Of a DNA stretch of 59,025 nucleotides, positions 17,577 to 29,988 are shown in pieces; within the stretch, counting starts at the first letter, position 1, and each line of letters starts with the position of its first letter. The stretch is from the NCBI GenBank assembly GCA_002748065.1, contig PDRJ01000033.1, positions 1-59,025 of the forward strand, written 5' to 3'. Position numbers and translations under genes: made by a program. The notes below the pieces were generated by a model, which was not told where the DNA came from, made no database searches, and saw only the letters and a list, made by a program, of their open reading frames with translations. The DNA is from Bacteroidota bacterium (lineage in GTDB: Bacteria; Bacteroidota; Bacteroidia; Bacteroidales; BM520).

Positions 17577-20093
17577 ATGACACTTTTTAACTTACGACAA
17601 GGGGAAAAAGGGATTATCACAAAGGTAAAGGGCACTGGTGCTTTTCGAAAGCGCATCATGGAGATGGGGTTTGTAGCGGGGAGAGAGGTCTCCGTGATCA
17701 AAAGAGCCCCTTTGGGAGATCCTACAGAGTATCATATTCTGGGTTATAACGTCTCTTTACGAGCTTCGGAGGCACAGCTGGTGGAGGTTGCGACGGAGGA
17801 AAAGTTCCGACAAAATGGGGAGCAGGAGTTGGAATCTATCCCCCACGAAAACGGCACATCCGATCTGAAAAAGAGCTTCAAAGCCTATGCCCGGCGTAAA
17901 AAGAAAGTAATTAACATTGCTTTTGTGGGAAACCCCAATTCAGGAAAGACCTCTCTCTTTAACCATGCCAGTGGACGACACGAACGCACCGGAAACTATG
18001 GAGGTGTAACGGTGGAATCGAAAGAGGCTCACTTCTATCATGACGGCTATCAAATCAACGTAACGGACTTACCCGGAACCTATTCCATTACGGCTTACTC
18101 TCCTGAGGAGCTCTACGTAAGAGAGTACATCCGCGACAAAATGCCTGATGTGGTAGTCAACGTGGTCGATGCCTCCAACATTGAACGAAACTTATACCTT
18201 ACCACGCAACTTATCGACATGGATATCAGAGTAGTAATCGCACTAAACATGTATGATGAGTTGGAGAAAAACGGCGATAAGATCGCAATAGAACAACTGG
18301 CAAAACTACTGGGCATGCCCATTGTCCCCACGGTGGGTTCAAAGGGAGAGGGTGTAGAAGCCTTATTGGAACAGATTGTCGCCGTATATGAGGGAAAGAG
18401 CAAGGTCTCCCGCCCCATACAGGTCAATTATGGAAGGGCTGTGGAACTCGCCATTGACAAGATCACCAAGGAGATCACAACAAGTTCCGATAGCAAGGAT
18501 CTCACCGATAGGGTATCCCCCCGGTTTATCGCCACGAAACTCCTGGAGAAAGATGCGGAAACAGAAGAACGCATTGCCTCCCTCCACCACGCAGAAAATA
18601 TTAAAGAGACTGTTAACCAACAGATTAATATCGTATCCTCTTTCATGAAGGAGGATACAGAGTCCATCATCACCGATGCACGATACGGTTTCATTGCGGG
18701 AGCCCTTAAGGAGACCTATCAACCCTCCCAAAAGAAACGCATGAGAAAATCGGATCTCATCGACCTCATTGTCACCCATAAACTGTATGCATTCCCCATT
18801 TTTTTACTCCTTATGTGGGCCATGTTTTACCTCACCTTCACCTTGGGAGCCTATCCTATGGAGTGGATTGAACAGGGAGTAGAATGGCTTGGAGAACAGA
18901 TTCATCAAGGAATGCCAGAGGGGATTATAAAGGATTTTCTCATTGACGGGGTGATTGGAGGTGTGGGAGGTGTCATCGTCTTTCTCCCCAACATTATCAT
19001 CCTCTATCTTTTCATCTCTATCTTTGAAGATTCGGGCTATATGGCCAGGGCGGTCTTTATCATGGACAAGGCCATGCACCGCATCGGGCTACATGGGAAA
19101 TCTTTTATTCCTCTGGTAATGGGTTTCGGCTGCAACGTACCAGCCATCATGTCCACCAGAATTATTGAAAGTCGCAGAGACCGAATTATCTCCATGTTTA
19201 TCACCCCTTTCATGTCCTGTGGTGCACGCCTACCCGTTTATATCCTCTTCATCTCAGCCTTCTTTGAGAATAACCAAGGGACCATTCTCTTCATCATCTA
19301 CCTTTCAGGCATTATCTTAGCCATTCTTTCCGCATTTCTACTGCAAAAAGTCTTTTTCAGGAAGGAAGACTTGCCTTTTGTGATGGAGTTACCCCCTTAC
19401 AGAATTCCCACCTTAAAAAGTATCCTAATGCACGTATGGTTTAACACGGCCGCCTATTTGAAAAAGATCGGAGGCATCGTACTCATCGCCTCCATGATCA
19501 TCTGGGCTTTAGGATATTTCCCCAGAGATGTGGAATATACCACCAACTACGAGGCAAAAATCACACAATTACAAGAGGAGATAGACCATGCGGAAGGCCT
19601 TTCAATGGAGAATATTGCCACAAAAGAGAAGCAAATCTCTTCGTTGGAACTTATGAAGGAAAGCGAGGAGCAAAGAAACAGTTATATTGGCAAAATAGGA
19701 ACCTTTATTGCCCCGATAATGAAACCTTTAGGATTTGACTGGAGGATGTCATGCGCCATTGTAGCGGGACTCCCGGCCAAAGAGGTGGTTGTAGGCACTC
19801 TAGGAGTACTCTTCCCTCCTTCCCCCGGCATGGAGGCACAAAGTCTCCCCCATCGGATTAAGAGCCAAACTATCTTGACGGGCCCTAACAAAGGTAAAAA
19901 ACTCTTCACACCGCTAACAGCTATCACCTTTATGCTTTTCATTCTTATCTATTTTCCCTGTATTGCCGTGGTGGCAACCATAAAAAAAGAGTCAGGAAAG
20001 TGGAAATATGCCCTCTTTGAAATTTTCTACACCACCGGACTCGCATGGGTTGTCTCTTTTCTGGTGTATCAAGTGGGAAGTCTAATTCTCTAA
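17577..20093 (+). CDS. feoB: Ferrous iron transporter, FeoA-FeoB fusion
   Basis: An 838-residue inner-membrane Fe(II) importer. Residues 1-75 form a FeoA-like SH3 domain (NLRQGEKGIITKVKG...RIMEMGFVAG...ILGYNVSLR). This is followed by the FeoB G domain with G1 GNPNSGKTSLFN near residue 120, G3 DLPGTYS, and NMYDE in place of the canonical G4 NKxD, as usual for FeoB. The C-terminal half has the membrane gate regions, including FIPLVMGFGCNVPAIMSTR and a second block SCAIVAGLPAKEVVVGTLG. The FeoA-FeoB fusion is common in Bacteroidota. A separate promoter and the opposite-strand neighbour suggest a monocistronic unit. Confidence 0.95.
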   Translation: MTLFNLRQGEKGIITKVKGTGAFRKRIMEMGFVAGREVSVIKRAPLGDPTEYHILGYNVSLRASEAQLVEVATEEKFRQNGEQELESIPHENGTSDLKKSFKAYARRKKKVINIAFVGNPNSGKTSLFNHASGRHERTGNYGGVTVESKEAHFYHDGYQINVTDLPGTYSITAYSPEELYVREYIRDKMPDVVVNVVDASNIERNLYLTTQLIDMDIRVVIALNMYDELEKNGDKIAIEQLAKLLGMPIVPTVGSKGEGVEALLEQIVAVYEGKSKVSRPIQVNYGRAVELAIDKITKEITTSSDSKDLTDRVSPRFIATKLLEKDAETEERIASLHHAENIKETVNQQINIVSSFMKEDTESIITDARYGFIAGALKETYQPSQKKRMRKSDLIDLIVTHKLYAFPIFLLLMWAMFYLTFTLGAYPMEWIEQGVEWLGEQIHQGMPEGIIKDFLIDGVIGGVGGVIVFLPNIIILYLFISIFEDSGYMARAVFIMDKAMHRIGLHGKSFIPLVMGFGCNVPAIMSTRIIESRRDRIISMFITPFMSCGARLPVYILFISAFFENNQGTILFIIYLSGIILAILSAFLLQKVFFRKEDLPFVMELPPYRIPTLKSILMHVWFNTAAYLKKIGGIVLIASMIIWALGYFPRDVEYTTNYEAKITQLQEEIDHAEGLSMENIATKEKQISSLELMKESEEQRNSYIGKIGTFIAPIMKPLGFDWRMSCAIVAGLPAKEVVVGTLGVLFPPSPGMEAQSLPHRIKSQTILTGPNKGKKLFTPLTAITFMLFILIYFPCIAVVATIKKESGKWKYALFEIFYTTGLAWVVSFLVYQVGSLIL

Positions 20094-20238
20094 ATGCGCT
20101 GAAAAAAGAAAAAAAAGAGTCCTGACCCCAAAAAAACGGCCTCACATAATCGATCAAGAGAGACGATCTCAAGGTCTCTATACATGGACTACCAGAGAGA
20201 CCCAAAAACAGCTTAGAGAGGATAAAAAAGATGGTAAT

Positions 20239-21219
20239 CTACTTTCGAACTCGCTGAATCCCCTGAATGGCGTATACATACCCGGGATTTAACTCCAACA
20301 CCCTCCGAAAATATTTGCGTGCATTCATAAAGTCCCCACGCAACTCATAGGAGTATCCCAGGTTGTAAAGAGCATCCACATAATCCGGCTCCAGGGAAAC
20401 CACCCGATCAAAATAGGAGACCGCCGAGTCGTAATTAAAAAAAGTAGTGAGGTAAATATAACCGGAGTTATAAAGAGCGTGCACATAGGTAGGGTTCATG
20501 GCTAATATGTTACCGTACGTCTCCAGTGCCTCTTCATAATCTTCCGATTCCTGCTGAAAAAGTCCAAGCAGATGAAGAGCTTCCATACTATCGGGCTGAA
20601 TCTGTAAGGCACGCTCCAAGTATTGAAGGGCCAAAGGATTTCCCCTTTGACTATACATCAATCCCAACTGTATCAATGCCTCATAATGCGCATCGTCCAC
20701 AAGAAGCACATTGCTAAAACAGTTGATCGCCTTGCTTGTATCCCCCTCTTCGGCATAGGCAAGTCCATCGTAAAAGACAGGAGTGGTGAGGGTATTATCC
20801 TTTTCGTACGCCTGTGAAGCGTAATGGTGACACATCATATAATTTTGACGAATCAGAAAGAGCCTCGCCATGGCCACGAAGAGCTCCGGATCCTCAGGAT
20901 GAAGTTCCAACACCGAGTAGAGCGCCTGTTGAGCCTGTTCAGCCTTCCCCATTTGAAGATATACTTCCGAGAGGGGAATCCCATTTTCCACAGTGAGCCC
21001 CTGTTTTTGAATTACATAATCAATATCCTGAAGTGCTTCTAGCAAACTATCCGCTGCCGTTCTAGCGATAGCCCGAGCCCGAAGAAAGTCCTCATACGAA
21101 ACTTCTTCAGCGGAAGGAGTTACCGTGGCTGTTTCCGCATGTTGAAGATTCCTTCCTCCACAAGCGAAGAGGAGGATCATAAACGCTCCAGGAAAAAGTC
21201 GTGCTACTAATTTTTTCAT
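20239..21219 (-). CDS. TPR-repeat lipoprotein
   Basis: A 326-residue protein that begins with a lipoprotein signal (MKKLVARLF...LLFACGG, lipid Cys at about residue 20). The rest is about seven tetratricopeptide repeats with motifs such as ALIQLGLMYSQRG and ALYNLGYSYELRGDFMNARKYF, which mediate protein contacts. It starts two bases after the recA stop and is probably cotranscribed with recA. Its partners are unknown. The 145-base gap to feoB holds a GGTCTCT/AGAGACC inverted repeat (20173-20202) but no clear terminator. Confidence 0.85.
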   Translation of the reverse strand: MKKLVARLFPGAFMILLFACGGRNLQHAETATVTPSAEEVSYEDFLRARAIARTAADSLLEALQDIDYVIQKQGLTVENGIPLSEVYLQMGKAEQAQQALYSVLELHPEDPELFVAMARLFLIRQNYMMCHHYASQAYEKDNTLTTPVFYDGLAYAEEGDTSKAINCFSNVLLVDDAHYEALIQLGLMYSQRGNPLALQYLERALQIQPDSMEALHLLGLFQQESEDYEEALETYGNILAMNPTYVHALYNSGYIYLTTFFNYDSAVSYFDRVVSLEPDYVDALYNLGYSYELRGDFMNARKYFRRVLELNPGYVYAIQGIQRVRK

Positions 21220-21221
21220 AC

Positions 21222-22226
21222 CTATTTCTTCGCCATTACCTCACGAATCTTCCCTTCCACTTCATCCATCAAATCAGGATTATCCATCAAAAGATTCTTT
21301 ACCGCATCACGCCCCTGGCCAAGACGGGTCTCTCCATAGGAGTACCAGGAACCTGACTTGGTCAAAATATCATACGCAACTCCCAGGTCGATAATCTCCC
21401 CAATTTTGGAGATTCCTTCACCATAGATAATATCAAACTCTGCCTGACGAAAGGGAGGAGCCACCTTATTCTTCACCACCTTCACCCGGGCTCTATTACC
21501 AATCACACGATCCGCATCCTTGATCGTAGAGGTTCGGCGAATATCAAGGCGTACTGAGGAGTAAAACTTCAATGCGTTCCCACCCGTTGTAGTCTCAGGG
21601 TTTCCAAACATCACTCCGATCTTCTCCCGCAACTGGTTAATAAAGATACAGACAGCTCCTGTTTTACTGATGGTACTGGTCAACTTACGAAGGGCCTGAG
21701 ACATCAAGCGAGCCTGAAGCCCCATTTTTGAGTCCCCCATTTCTCCTTCAATCTCTGATTTAGGCGTAAGAGCCGCCACGGAATCAATCACAATCAGGTC
21801 AATTGCTCCGGAGCGGATAAGGTTATCCACAATCTCCAGTGCTTGTTCTCCATTATCGGGTTGAGAAACCAGAAGGTTCTCCGTATCCACGCCCAACTTT
21901 TGTGCATAAAAACGGTCGAACGCATGCTCTGCATCGATAAAAGCAGCAATTCCTCCGGCCTTTTGTGCTTCCGCAATCGCATGAATGGCCAGGGTTGTTT
22001 TCCCCGAAGACTCCGGCCCATAGATCTCCACTACGCGTCCTTTCGGAAATCCTCCTATTCCCAGGGCACTATCCAAACTAATGGAACCACTGCTTATGGA
22101 GGGGATATCCTCTACGGCTTCATCTCCCAATTTCATAATCGTTCCCTTACCATAAGCCTTTTCAATCTTATCAAGGGTTAGCTTCAACGCTTTCATCTTT
22201 TCCGCATTCTGCTTATCTGCACTCAT
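21222..22226 (-). CDS. recA: Recombinase RecA
   Basis: A 334-residue RecA, the ATP-dependent strand-exchange protein and SOS co-protease. Walker A is [10 protein letters not shown], and Walker B is followed by DSVAALTP. The loop regions EIEGEMGDS and [20 protein letters not shown] are intact, as are the C-terminal DNA-binding residues. The length is usual for Bacteroidota. A TPR lipoprotein follows in the same operon. The 273 bases upstream (22227-22499) contain no gene and no recognisable LexA-like palindrome that I could find. Confidence 0.98.
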   Translation of the reverse strand: MSADKQNAEKMKALKLTLDKIEKAYGKGTIMKLGDEAVEDIPSISSGSISLDSALGIGGFPKGRVVEIYGPESSGKTTLAIHAIAEAQKAGGIAAFIDAEHAFDRFYAQKLGVDTENLLVSQPDNGEQALEIVDNLIRSGAIDLIVIDSVAALTPKSEIEGEMGDSKMGLQARLMSQALRKLTSTISKTGAVCIFINQLREKIGVMFGNPETTTGGNALKFYSSVRLDIRRTSTIKDADRVIGNRARVKVVKNKVAPPFRQAEFDIIYGEGISKIGEIIDLGVAYDILTKSGSWYSYGETRLGQGRDAVKNLLMDNPDLMDEVEGKIREVMAKK

Positions 22227-22499
22227 AATGATCTTTATTTTATGAACAGAAACTCCTCAAAAGGAAAGACGTATCATCTCAAATGCTCCACCTTCTCATG
22301 GCACATGACCAACTTCGGCATTCCCATTTTCCGGTCTCCTACATATACGCCTCTTCTCCAGAATCTCCTCACATGGTTATCAATTAATACAAAACAGGGG
22401 AATTCGTACCCCCTTCAAGAGCAACACAATGGCAAAAAATCACGTTGCCCCACTCTTCAAAACTATAAAAATAACAAAGGCCACACTAGGGCTCTTTTC

Positions 22500-22958
22500 T
22501 TAATACTCCGCAAGAATCTGTTCCGTATGATCCTTGGTTTTCACCTTACTAAAAACCTTCTCCACAACCCCATTCTCATCAATCACATAGGTAGTTCTAT
22601 AGATCCCTTCATATTCACGTCCAGCCATCTTCTTCGGACCCCAAACGCCATAACGCTTAATCACCTCCAGGGAGGTATCGGGAATCAACGGAAAGGGCAG
22701 TTCGTACTTGTTGGTAAAATTCACGTGCGACTTCTCGGAATCTTTGCTCACTCCCACAATTTTAAACCCTTTATCCAAAAGGCGTTGATAATTATCACGC
22801 AAATTACAAGCCTCTGCCGTACAACCGGGCGTATTATCTTTGGGATAGAAATAGAAGATTAGTTTACTTCCTGCAAAATCACGCAGTGACAACACATTGC
22901 CATGTTGATCTTTCGCCACAAATTCGGGAGCTTTATCACCCGGTTTCAATAATGCCAT
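22500..22958 (-). CDS. bcp: Thioredoxin-dependent peroxiredoxin Bcp/PrxQ
   Basis: A 152-residue thiol peroxidase that reduces H2O2 and organic hydroperoxides. It has the peroxidatic Cys in NTPGCTAEACNLRD, with the resolving Cys five residues later as in Bcp alpha-type enzymes. The start at 22958 (MALLKPGDKAPEF) matches the family; an ATG 24 bases upstream would add a non-conserved extension. It is likely cytoplasmic. Confidence 0.93.
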   Translation of the reverse strand: MALLKPGDKAPEFVAKDQHGNVLSLRDFAGSKLIFYFYPKDNTPGCTAEACNLRDNYQRLLDKGFKIVGVSKDSEKSHVNFTNKYELPFPLIPDTSLEVIKRYGVWGPKKMAGREYEGIYRTTYVIDENGVVEKVFSKVKTKDHTEQILAEY

Positions 22959-23032
22959 TGTTATAAAGTTACAATTAAACAAAAAAATTAAACCTCACAT
23001 TTCTCAAAAGGTTCACTCCCCACAGGGGGGTG

Positions 23033-23671
23033 TCAAGTTCGCCGATTAAAGGTCTTACAATAGGGTGCCACACCACACTCCAGGCACTTCGGCTTAAGTG
23101 CCGTACACACATAGCGCCCATGCAAAATAAGCCAATGATGGGCGCGAGGAATCAGCGCCTCCGGGATATATTTCACCAGTTGTTGTTCCGCTTCAAGGGG
23201 GTTCTTTGCCCGATAGGTCAAGCCCATACGCTCTGAGACACGAAAAACGTGCGTATCCACGGCCATGGCAGGTTTGTGAAAAATAATGGAAGCTATCACA
23301 TTAGCCGTCTTTCGCCCCACACCGGGCAAGCGCTGAAGTGCTGCTACCTCACCGGGGATCACCCCTCCAAAGTCAGCTTCCAACATCCTTGCCATCCCAC
23401 AAAGATGCTTAGCCTTATTGTTGGGATAAGAACAGCTCTTTATCAGCGAAAAAACCTCATCCACAGAAGCTTCTGAAAGAGCAGCAACATCAGGAAAACG
23501 TTCAAAGAAGGCCGGCGTAATCAAATTTACCCGTTTATCCGTACACTGTGCAGAGAGCACCACTGCCACAAGCAACTCATAGGGAGTCTTGTAGTTAAGC
23601 TCCGTATCTGCATCCGGATTGTGCTGCTGAAAATAATCCAGAATCAACCGAAAACGCTCCTCTCTCTTCAT
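23033..23671 (-). CDS. nth: Endonuclease III (DNA glycosylase/AP lyase)
   Basis: A 212-residue base-excision repair enzyme that removes oxidised pyrimidines. The helix-hairpin-helix LPGVGRKTANV contains the catalytic Lys, and the following VDTHVFRVSERMGL holds the catalytic Asp. The C-terminal 4Fe-4S cluster motif C-x6-C-x2-C-x5-C (CTALKPKCLECGVAPYC) is complete. The start at 23671 (MKREERF) fits the family better than the in-frame ATG at 23695. Confidence 0.95.
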   Translation of the reverse strand: MKREERFRLILDYFQQHNPDADTELNYKTPYELLVAVVLSAQCTDKRVNLITPAFFERFPDVAALSEASVDEVFSLIKSCSYPNNKAKHLCGMARMLEADFGGVIPGEVAALQRLPGVGRKTANVIASIIFHKPAMAVDTHVFRVSERMGLTYRAKNPLEAEQQLVKYIPEALIPRAHHWLILHGRYVCTALKPKCLECGVAPYCKTFNRRT

Positions 23672-23748
23672 GAAGAACAAAGATAGGGAAACCATAGCTC
23701 ATCCCCAAAGGAGAATAGAAGAAGGTATCCCAAAAAGAGAAATAATGG

Positions 23749-23940
23749 CTAATTTAAAATTAAAGAAGCGGTCGTAACCGTTTGTGTCCGAACAAAAGAG
23801 AGGGCCTTGTCATAAGCAAGAATAGCCTCCACAAGACGATCATCAGGCACAATATCTTCGGGAATCATATCCATGAGCGACTCATCAAATTTCTCTGAAA
23901 CGGGAAAATAACTATTGTGTTGCGTGTAAATTTTATCCAT
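23749..23940 (-). CDS. Small hypothetical protein downstream of an ECF sigma factor
   Basis: A 63-residue open frame with an acidic N-terminal half (FDESLMDMIPEDIVPDDRL) and no membrane segment. I do not recognise it. It lies between nth and the sigma-factor gene, on the same strand and 170 bases after the sigma-factor stop. Its composition and placement make it a plausible small gene; a link to the sigma factor is only an inference. Confidence 0.5.
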   Translation of the reverse strand: MDKIYTQHNSYFPVSEKFDESLMDMIPEDIVPDDRLVEAILAYDKALSFVRTQTVTTASLILN

Positions 23941-24110
23941 AGGCTATGCCACATTAAAATAGGTTCAATATAGCAACGGCAACAAGCGAGGGAATATTGT
24001 ACGCTCCCCTCAAAAAGTCTCACCCTCCACGCTCGTGCATAATAGGAGCACCCCAGGAAGCAAGTTGTGCGGTCGAATCAAAGAAAGAGGGGAGTGTACC
24101 AACTCAATGC

Positions 24111-24701
24111 CTACAGAGTAAGTGCCAACTCCTTCTCCTCAATAATTTTCCGAAGGTTGATCAAGGCATACCGCATGCGTCCCAAAGCCGTATTAATGCT
24201 CACGCCGGTCTGTTCGGCAATATCCTTAAAGCTCATATCGTAATAATGCCTCATGCGAAGCACTTCTTTCTGCTCTTTAGGGAGCAGTTCAATCAGTTGA
24301 CGGATATCATGATGAATTTGAGAGGTAATCATCTCCTCTTCGATAGAGGGATCAGAGATACTCAACCGATCCATAATATCAAAGTCATCGTTTCCGGAAT
24401 CAGTCACAGGGAAACGCTTGGATTTACGGAAAAAATCGATGGTAAGATTATGGGCAATACGCATGACCCACTGAATAAATTTACCCTCTTCCTTATAGGT
24501 CCCATTCCTGAGAGTATGGATCACTTTCAGGAAAGTATCCTGAAAAATATCATCAGCATGATCACGATCTTTCACAACCATCAAGATATAAGCATAGACC
24601 TTATTCTTATGGCGATTAACAAGAAGCTCGAGAGAAAGAGAATCTCCGGACAAATACCTTTTCACCAACTCCTGATCAGATACATTAACGTGTCTGTTCA
24701 T
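24111..24701 (-). CDS. RNA polymerase ECF-type sigma-70 factor
   Basis: A 196-residue sigma factor. Region 2 is LVNRHKNKVYAYILMVVKDRDHADDIFQDTFLKV (quoted here only as the core HADDIFQDTFLKV) and region 4 is the helix-turn-helix MSFKDIAEQTGVSINTALGRM. No region 1.1 or 3 is present, which fits group IV. No anti-sigma factor is adjacent; only a 63-residue unknown frame follows. It has its own promoter with both elements. Confidence 0.92.
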   Translation of the reverse strand: MNRHVNVSDQELVKRYLSGDSLSLELLVNRHKNKVYAYILMVVKDRDHADDIFQDTFLKVIHTLRNGTYKEEGKFIQWVMRIAHNLTIDFFRKSKRFPVTDSGNDDFDIMDRLSISDPSIEEEMITSQIHHDIRQLIELLPKEQKEVLRMRHYYDMSFKDIAEQTGVSINTALGRMRYALINLRKIIEEKELALTL

Positions 24702-24817
24702 AACGTGTTGTTTTTTAGCTGTTAATACTTAATAGCGTAGATATTGTCCGATGGCAAGATTGTTTTATTTAACGTCGTTTAATGTAAGAAATGTTCTTTT
24801 TGTATTCTTTTACCCTG

Positions 24818-24848
24818 CAAATATACGACATTGTTGTCAACAAAGCAA
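24818..24848 (-). promoter_or_regulatory. Promoter of the ECF sigma-factor gene
   Basis: On the minus strand TTG (24848-24846) and TATATTTG (24825-24818) are separated by 20 bases, a full match to the Bacteroidota housekeeping promoter. Transcription would begin near 24811, leaving a leader of about 110 bases before the ATG at 24701. Confidence 0.7.
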
Positions 24849-24925
24849 CTCTTTTTACCCTTCGACGGGATAAAACACCTTTTTTTAACACACAAAAAGA
24901 CCCTAAGAGAGAAGAGAGATATTAT

Positions 24926-24933
24926 TATCTTTG
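24926..24933 (+). promoter_or_regulatory. -7 box directly before uvrA
   Basis: TATCTTTG matches TAnnTTTG and ends only four bases before the ATG of uvrA. If it is used, transcription starts at or beside the start codon. No -33 TTG was found at the right distance. Confidence 0.4.
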
Positions 24934-24937
24934 AACC

Positions 24938-27769
24938 ATGAAAGAGGCTCTTGACATCACCACATACGACTCCAGAGAGTATATTCTCATTAAGGGAGCA
25001 AAAATACACAACCTCAAAAACATTGATGTGGCGATACCGAGAAACAAGCTCGTGGTCATCACAGGGCTCTCCGGCTCGGGAAAATCTTCCCTTGCATTTG
25101 ATACCCTTTATGCAGAAGGACAACGGCGTTATGTGGAGAGCCTTAGTGCCTATGCTCGACAGTTTCTGGGGCGCATGCCTAAGCCGGAAGTAGATGCGAT
25201 CAAAGGGATTGCTCCTGCTATTGCCATCGCCCAAAAGGTAAACACCCGAAACCCGAGAAGTACGGTAGGAACAAGCACTGAGATCTACGAATATCTTAAA
25301 CTTCTTTTTGCCCGCATAGGGAAAACCCATAGTCCCATTTCCGGTAAAGAAGTGAAGAAACATACGGTATCGGACATTACCACCCATATCGAAGGGCTCC
25401 CGCCCGGCACAAAGGGAATCATCACTTGCCCCATCCTCTTCCCCGAGGGTAGATCCCCGGCAGCACATCTGGATATCCTTATACAACAGGGCTATAGCCG
25501 GGTGGTCATCAACAACCGTATTCACCCCATGGAGGAGGCACTTAGCAAAGAAGGAGAGGTAACAGAAGAGGCTCTTCAACTCCTCATAGATCGTTTCATT
25601 GTCCCCAGTCATAACGATCCCGACTTCAGCAGTCGTATTGCAGACTCCGCACAAACCGCCTTTCTGGAGGGGGATGGCACATGCCACGTTCTTCTCTTGC
25701 AAGAAAAGGGGGTGGAGCAAAAAAACTTTTCCAACCGCTTTGAACTGGATCATCTTCACTTTGAAGAGCCAAGCCCCAACTTTTTCAGTTTCAACAACCC
25801 TTACGGTGCATGCAAAAACTGTGAAGGGATGGGGAGCGTGATCGGCATTGACCCGGACAAGGTTATTCCCAATCGCAACCTCTCGGTGTACGAAGGAGCC
25901 ATTGCCTGCTGGAAAGGAGAAAAAATGGGCGCATGGAAAGAGCGCTTGATCCGCGAAGCCCATCACTTTAACTTTCCCATACATAAACCGATTCATGAAC
26001 TTTCTAAGGAAGAGTATTCCCTTTTATGGACGGGGAATCAGTTTTTTAAGGGGCTAGACAATTTCTTTCAACACATTGAAGAGCAAACTTATAAGATACA
26101 ATACCGCGTCATGCTAAGCCGCTACCGGGGCAAAACCACCTGCCCGGAATGCCAAGGCTCACGGCTCCGAAAGGATGCCGGCTATGTTACCATCAATGGG
26201 CTATCCATTACGGACCTGGTACTCATGCCCATCAGCCACTGCCTGACCTTTTTCTCCCACTTAACACTCAATGAGTACGAGAAGAGGGTCAGTGACCGAT
26301 TGGTCAAAGAGATCACCAACCGACTGGCGGTATTAATGGATGTGGGACTGGGTTACCTAACCCTCAACCGCCTCTCCTCTACTCTATCGGGAGGAGAAGC
26401 ACAGCGCATCAACCTGGCCACCTCGTTAGGCTCTAGCCTGGTGGGCTCCATGTATATCCTTGATGAGCCGAGCATAGGACTGCATCCCCGCGATTCAGAA
26501 CGACTGATCTCCGTACTGCAACGTCTGCGGGACATTGGTAATACGGTGATTGTGGTGGAACATGACGAAGCCTTTATCCGTGCTGCCGACGAAATAATTG
26601 ACATAGGACCCTTAGCCGGCAGCAATGGAGGGGAGCTTGTATTTCAGGGCTCTTTTAAGGCGCTGAAAAAGGAGGCAAATACCCTAACAGCTAACTATAT
26701 CCGGAATGAAAGCCTCATCCCCGTTCCTAAAATCCGAAGAAAGTGGAACGACTTCATTACGATTAAAGGAGCGAGAGAGCACAACCTCAAAAATATCGAG
26801 GTACGCATTCCCCTGGCTTGTCTTACCGCAGTTACAGGAGTCAGTGGATCGGGCAAGACCACCCTGATCAAACACATTCTCTATCCGGCACTAAAAAACA
26901 TCTATGGAGGCGCAAGTGGAAAGACGGGTACCCACGATCTCATTTCCGGGGATATCGAGCAAATTCATGATATCGAGATGATTGACCAGAATCCCATTGG
27001 ACGAAGCTCCCGCTCCAACCCAGCGACCTATCTAAAAGCATTTGATGATATCCGCAATCTATTTGCTGCACAAAAGTTAGCAAAAATCCGGGGTTATAAA
27101 CCGGGATTCTTCTCCTTTAACGTACAGGGAGGGCGTTGTGACGAATGCGAAGGAGAGGGCATCGTCCATATTGAGATGCAGTTTATGGCCGATATTGCCC
27201 TAACCTGTGAAAGTTGCAAAGGGAAACGATACAAATCGGAAGTACTGGACATTTTATATCGAGGAAAAAGCATCAATGATATTCTTAACATGGAGGTCAA
27301 CGACGCCATCACCTTCTTCCAGGAAAAAGCGACCAAAAGCAATGCAGAGGCCAAAATTGTAGCCAAGTTAACGCCCCTACAAAAGGTAGGATTAGGTTAT
27401 CTAAAACTGGGGCAACCGGGGAGCACTCTCTCCGGAGGGGAGGCACAACGGGTTAAACTTGCCTTCTTCCTCACCAAAGGTTATACCGACAAAACCACCC
27501 TCTTTGTTTTCGATGAACCCACCACAGGGCTCCACTTTCACGATATACAAAAACTCCTCACCGCCATGAACGCCCTAATTGAGAAAGGGCACACCGTATT
27601 GGTGATTGAACATAACCAGGAGATCATCAAGTCGGCTGATCACATTATTGATCTGGGGCCGGATGGAGGGCTACAGGGAGGAGAGGTCGTTTTTACAGGC
27701 ACACCGGAAGAGATGGTGGCCACCCATGACGGTTTTACGGCCCGGTTTTTAAAGGATAAACTCACATAA
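24938..27769 (+). CDS. uvrA: Excinuclease ABC subunit A
   Basis: A 943-residue damage-recognition ATPase of nucleotide excision repair. It has two ABC modules: Walker [10 protein letters not shown] near residue 45 with signature [12 protein letters not shown], and Walker [10 protein letters not shown] near 635 with [12 protein letters not shown]. Two zinc fingers are visible (CKNCEG...CPECQG and CDECEGEG...CESCKG). The length is normal. It is followed by ligA 65 bases downstream on the same strand, so the two repair genes may be cotranscribed. Confidence 0.97.
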   Translation: MKEALDITTYDSREYILIKGAKIHNLKNIDVAIPRNKLVVITGLSGSGKSSLAFDTLYAEGQRRYVESLSAYARQFLGRMPKPEVDAIKGIAPAIAIAQKVNTRNPRSTVGTSTEIYEYLKLLFARIGKTHSPISGKEVKKHTVSDITTHIEGLPPGTKGIITCPILFPEGRSPAAHLDILIQQGYSRVVINNRIHPMEEALSKEGEVTEEALQLLIDRFIVPSHNDPDFSSRIADSAQTAFLEGDGTCHVLLLQEKGVEQKNFSNRFELDHLHFEEPSPNFFSFNNPYGACKNCEGMGSVIGIDPDKVIPNRNLSVYEGAIACWKGEKMGAWKERLIREAHHFNFPIHKPIHELSKEEYSLLWTGNQFFKGLDNFFQHIEEQTYKIQYRVMLSRYRGKTTCPECQGSRLRKDAGYVTINGLSITDLVLMPISHCLTFFSHLTLNEYEKRVSDRLVKEITNRLAVLMDVGLGYLTLNRLSSTLSGGEAQRINLATSLGSSLVGSMYILDEPSIGLHPRDSERLISVLQRLRDIGNTVIVVEHDEAFIRAADEIIDIGPLAGSNGGELVFQGSFKALKKEANTLTANYIRNESLIPVPKIRRKWNDFITIKGAREHNLKNIEVRIPLACLTAVTGVSGSGKTTLIKHILYPALKNIYGGASGKTGTHDLISGDIEQIHDIEMIDQNPIGRSSRSNPATYLKAFDDIRNLFAAQKLAKIRGYKPGFFSFNVQGGRCDECEGEGIVHIEMQFMADIALTCESCKGKRYKSEVLDILYRGKSINDILNMEVNDAITFFQEKATKSNAEAKIVAKLTPLQKVGLGYLKLGQPGSTLSGGEAQRVKLAFFLTKGYTDKTTLFVFDEPTTGLHFHDIQKLLTAMNALIEKGHTVLVIEHNQEIIKSADHIIDLGPDGGLQGGEVVFTGTPEEMVATHDGFTARFLKDKLT

Positions 27770-27822
27770 AGAGCACACTAGCCCCCTCTTTCCGGCTTAA
27801 AGTACGGGAACGGGGCACTTGA

Positions 27823-29883
<2,061 letters not shown>

Positions 29884-29960
29884 GCCCCTTAATCTCTCAT
29901 GGCACATCACGATATTATCCATCCCCCTTACACACACGCCTAACATGTGCAGAAAAGGGT

Positions 29961-29968
29961 TATTTTTG
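29961..29968 (+). promoter_or_regulatory. -7 box upstream of the EamA transporter
   Basis: TATTTTTG matches TAnnTTTG, 20 bases before the ATG at 29989. It overlaps an alternative GTG-initiated extension of the frame and so argues against that longer start. Confidence 0.45.
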
Positions 29969-29988
29969 CCCTCCAAAAAAAAGGCGAG

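Noticed and set aside
22242..22862. A 206-codon plus-strand frame opposite bcp
   Set aside because: The minus-strand bcp has all catalytic motifs; the opposite frame has none and would run through it.
24779..25996. A 405-codon minus-strand frame overlapping uvrA
   Set aside because: It is the antisense shadow of uvrA, whose motifs are complete.
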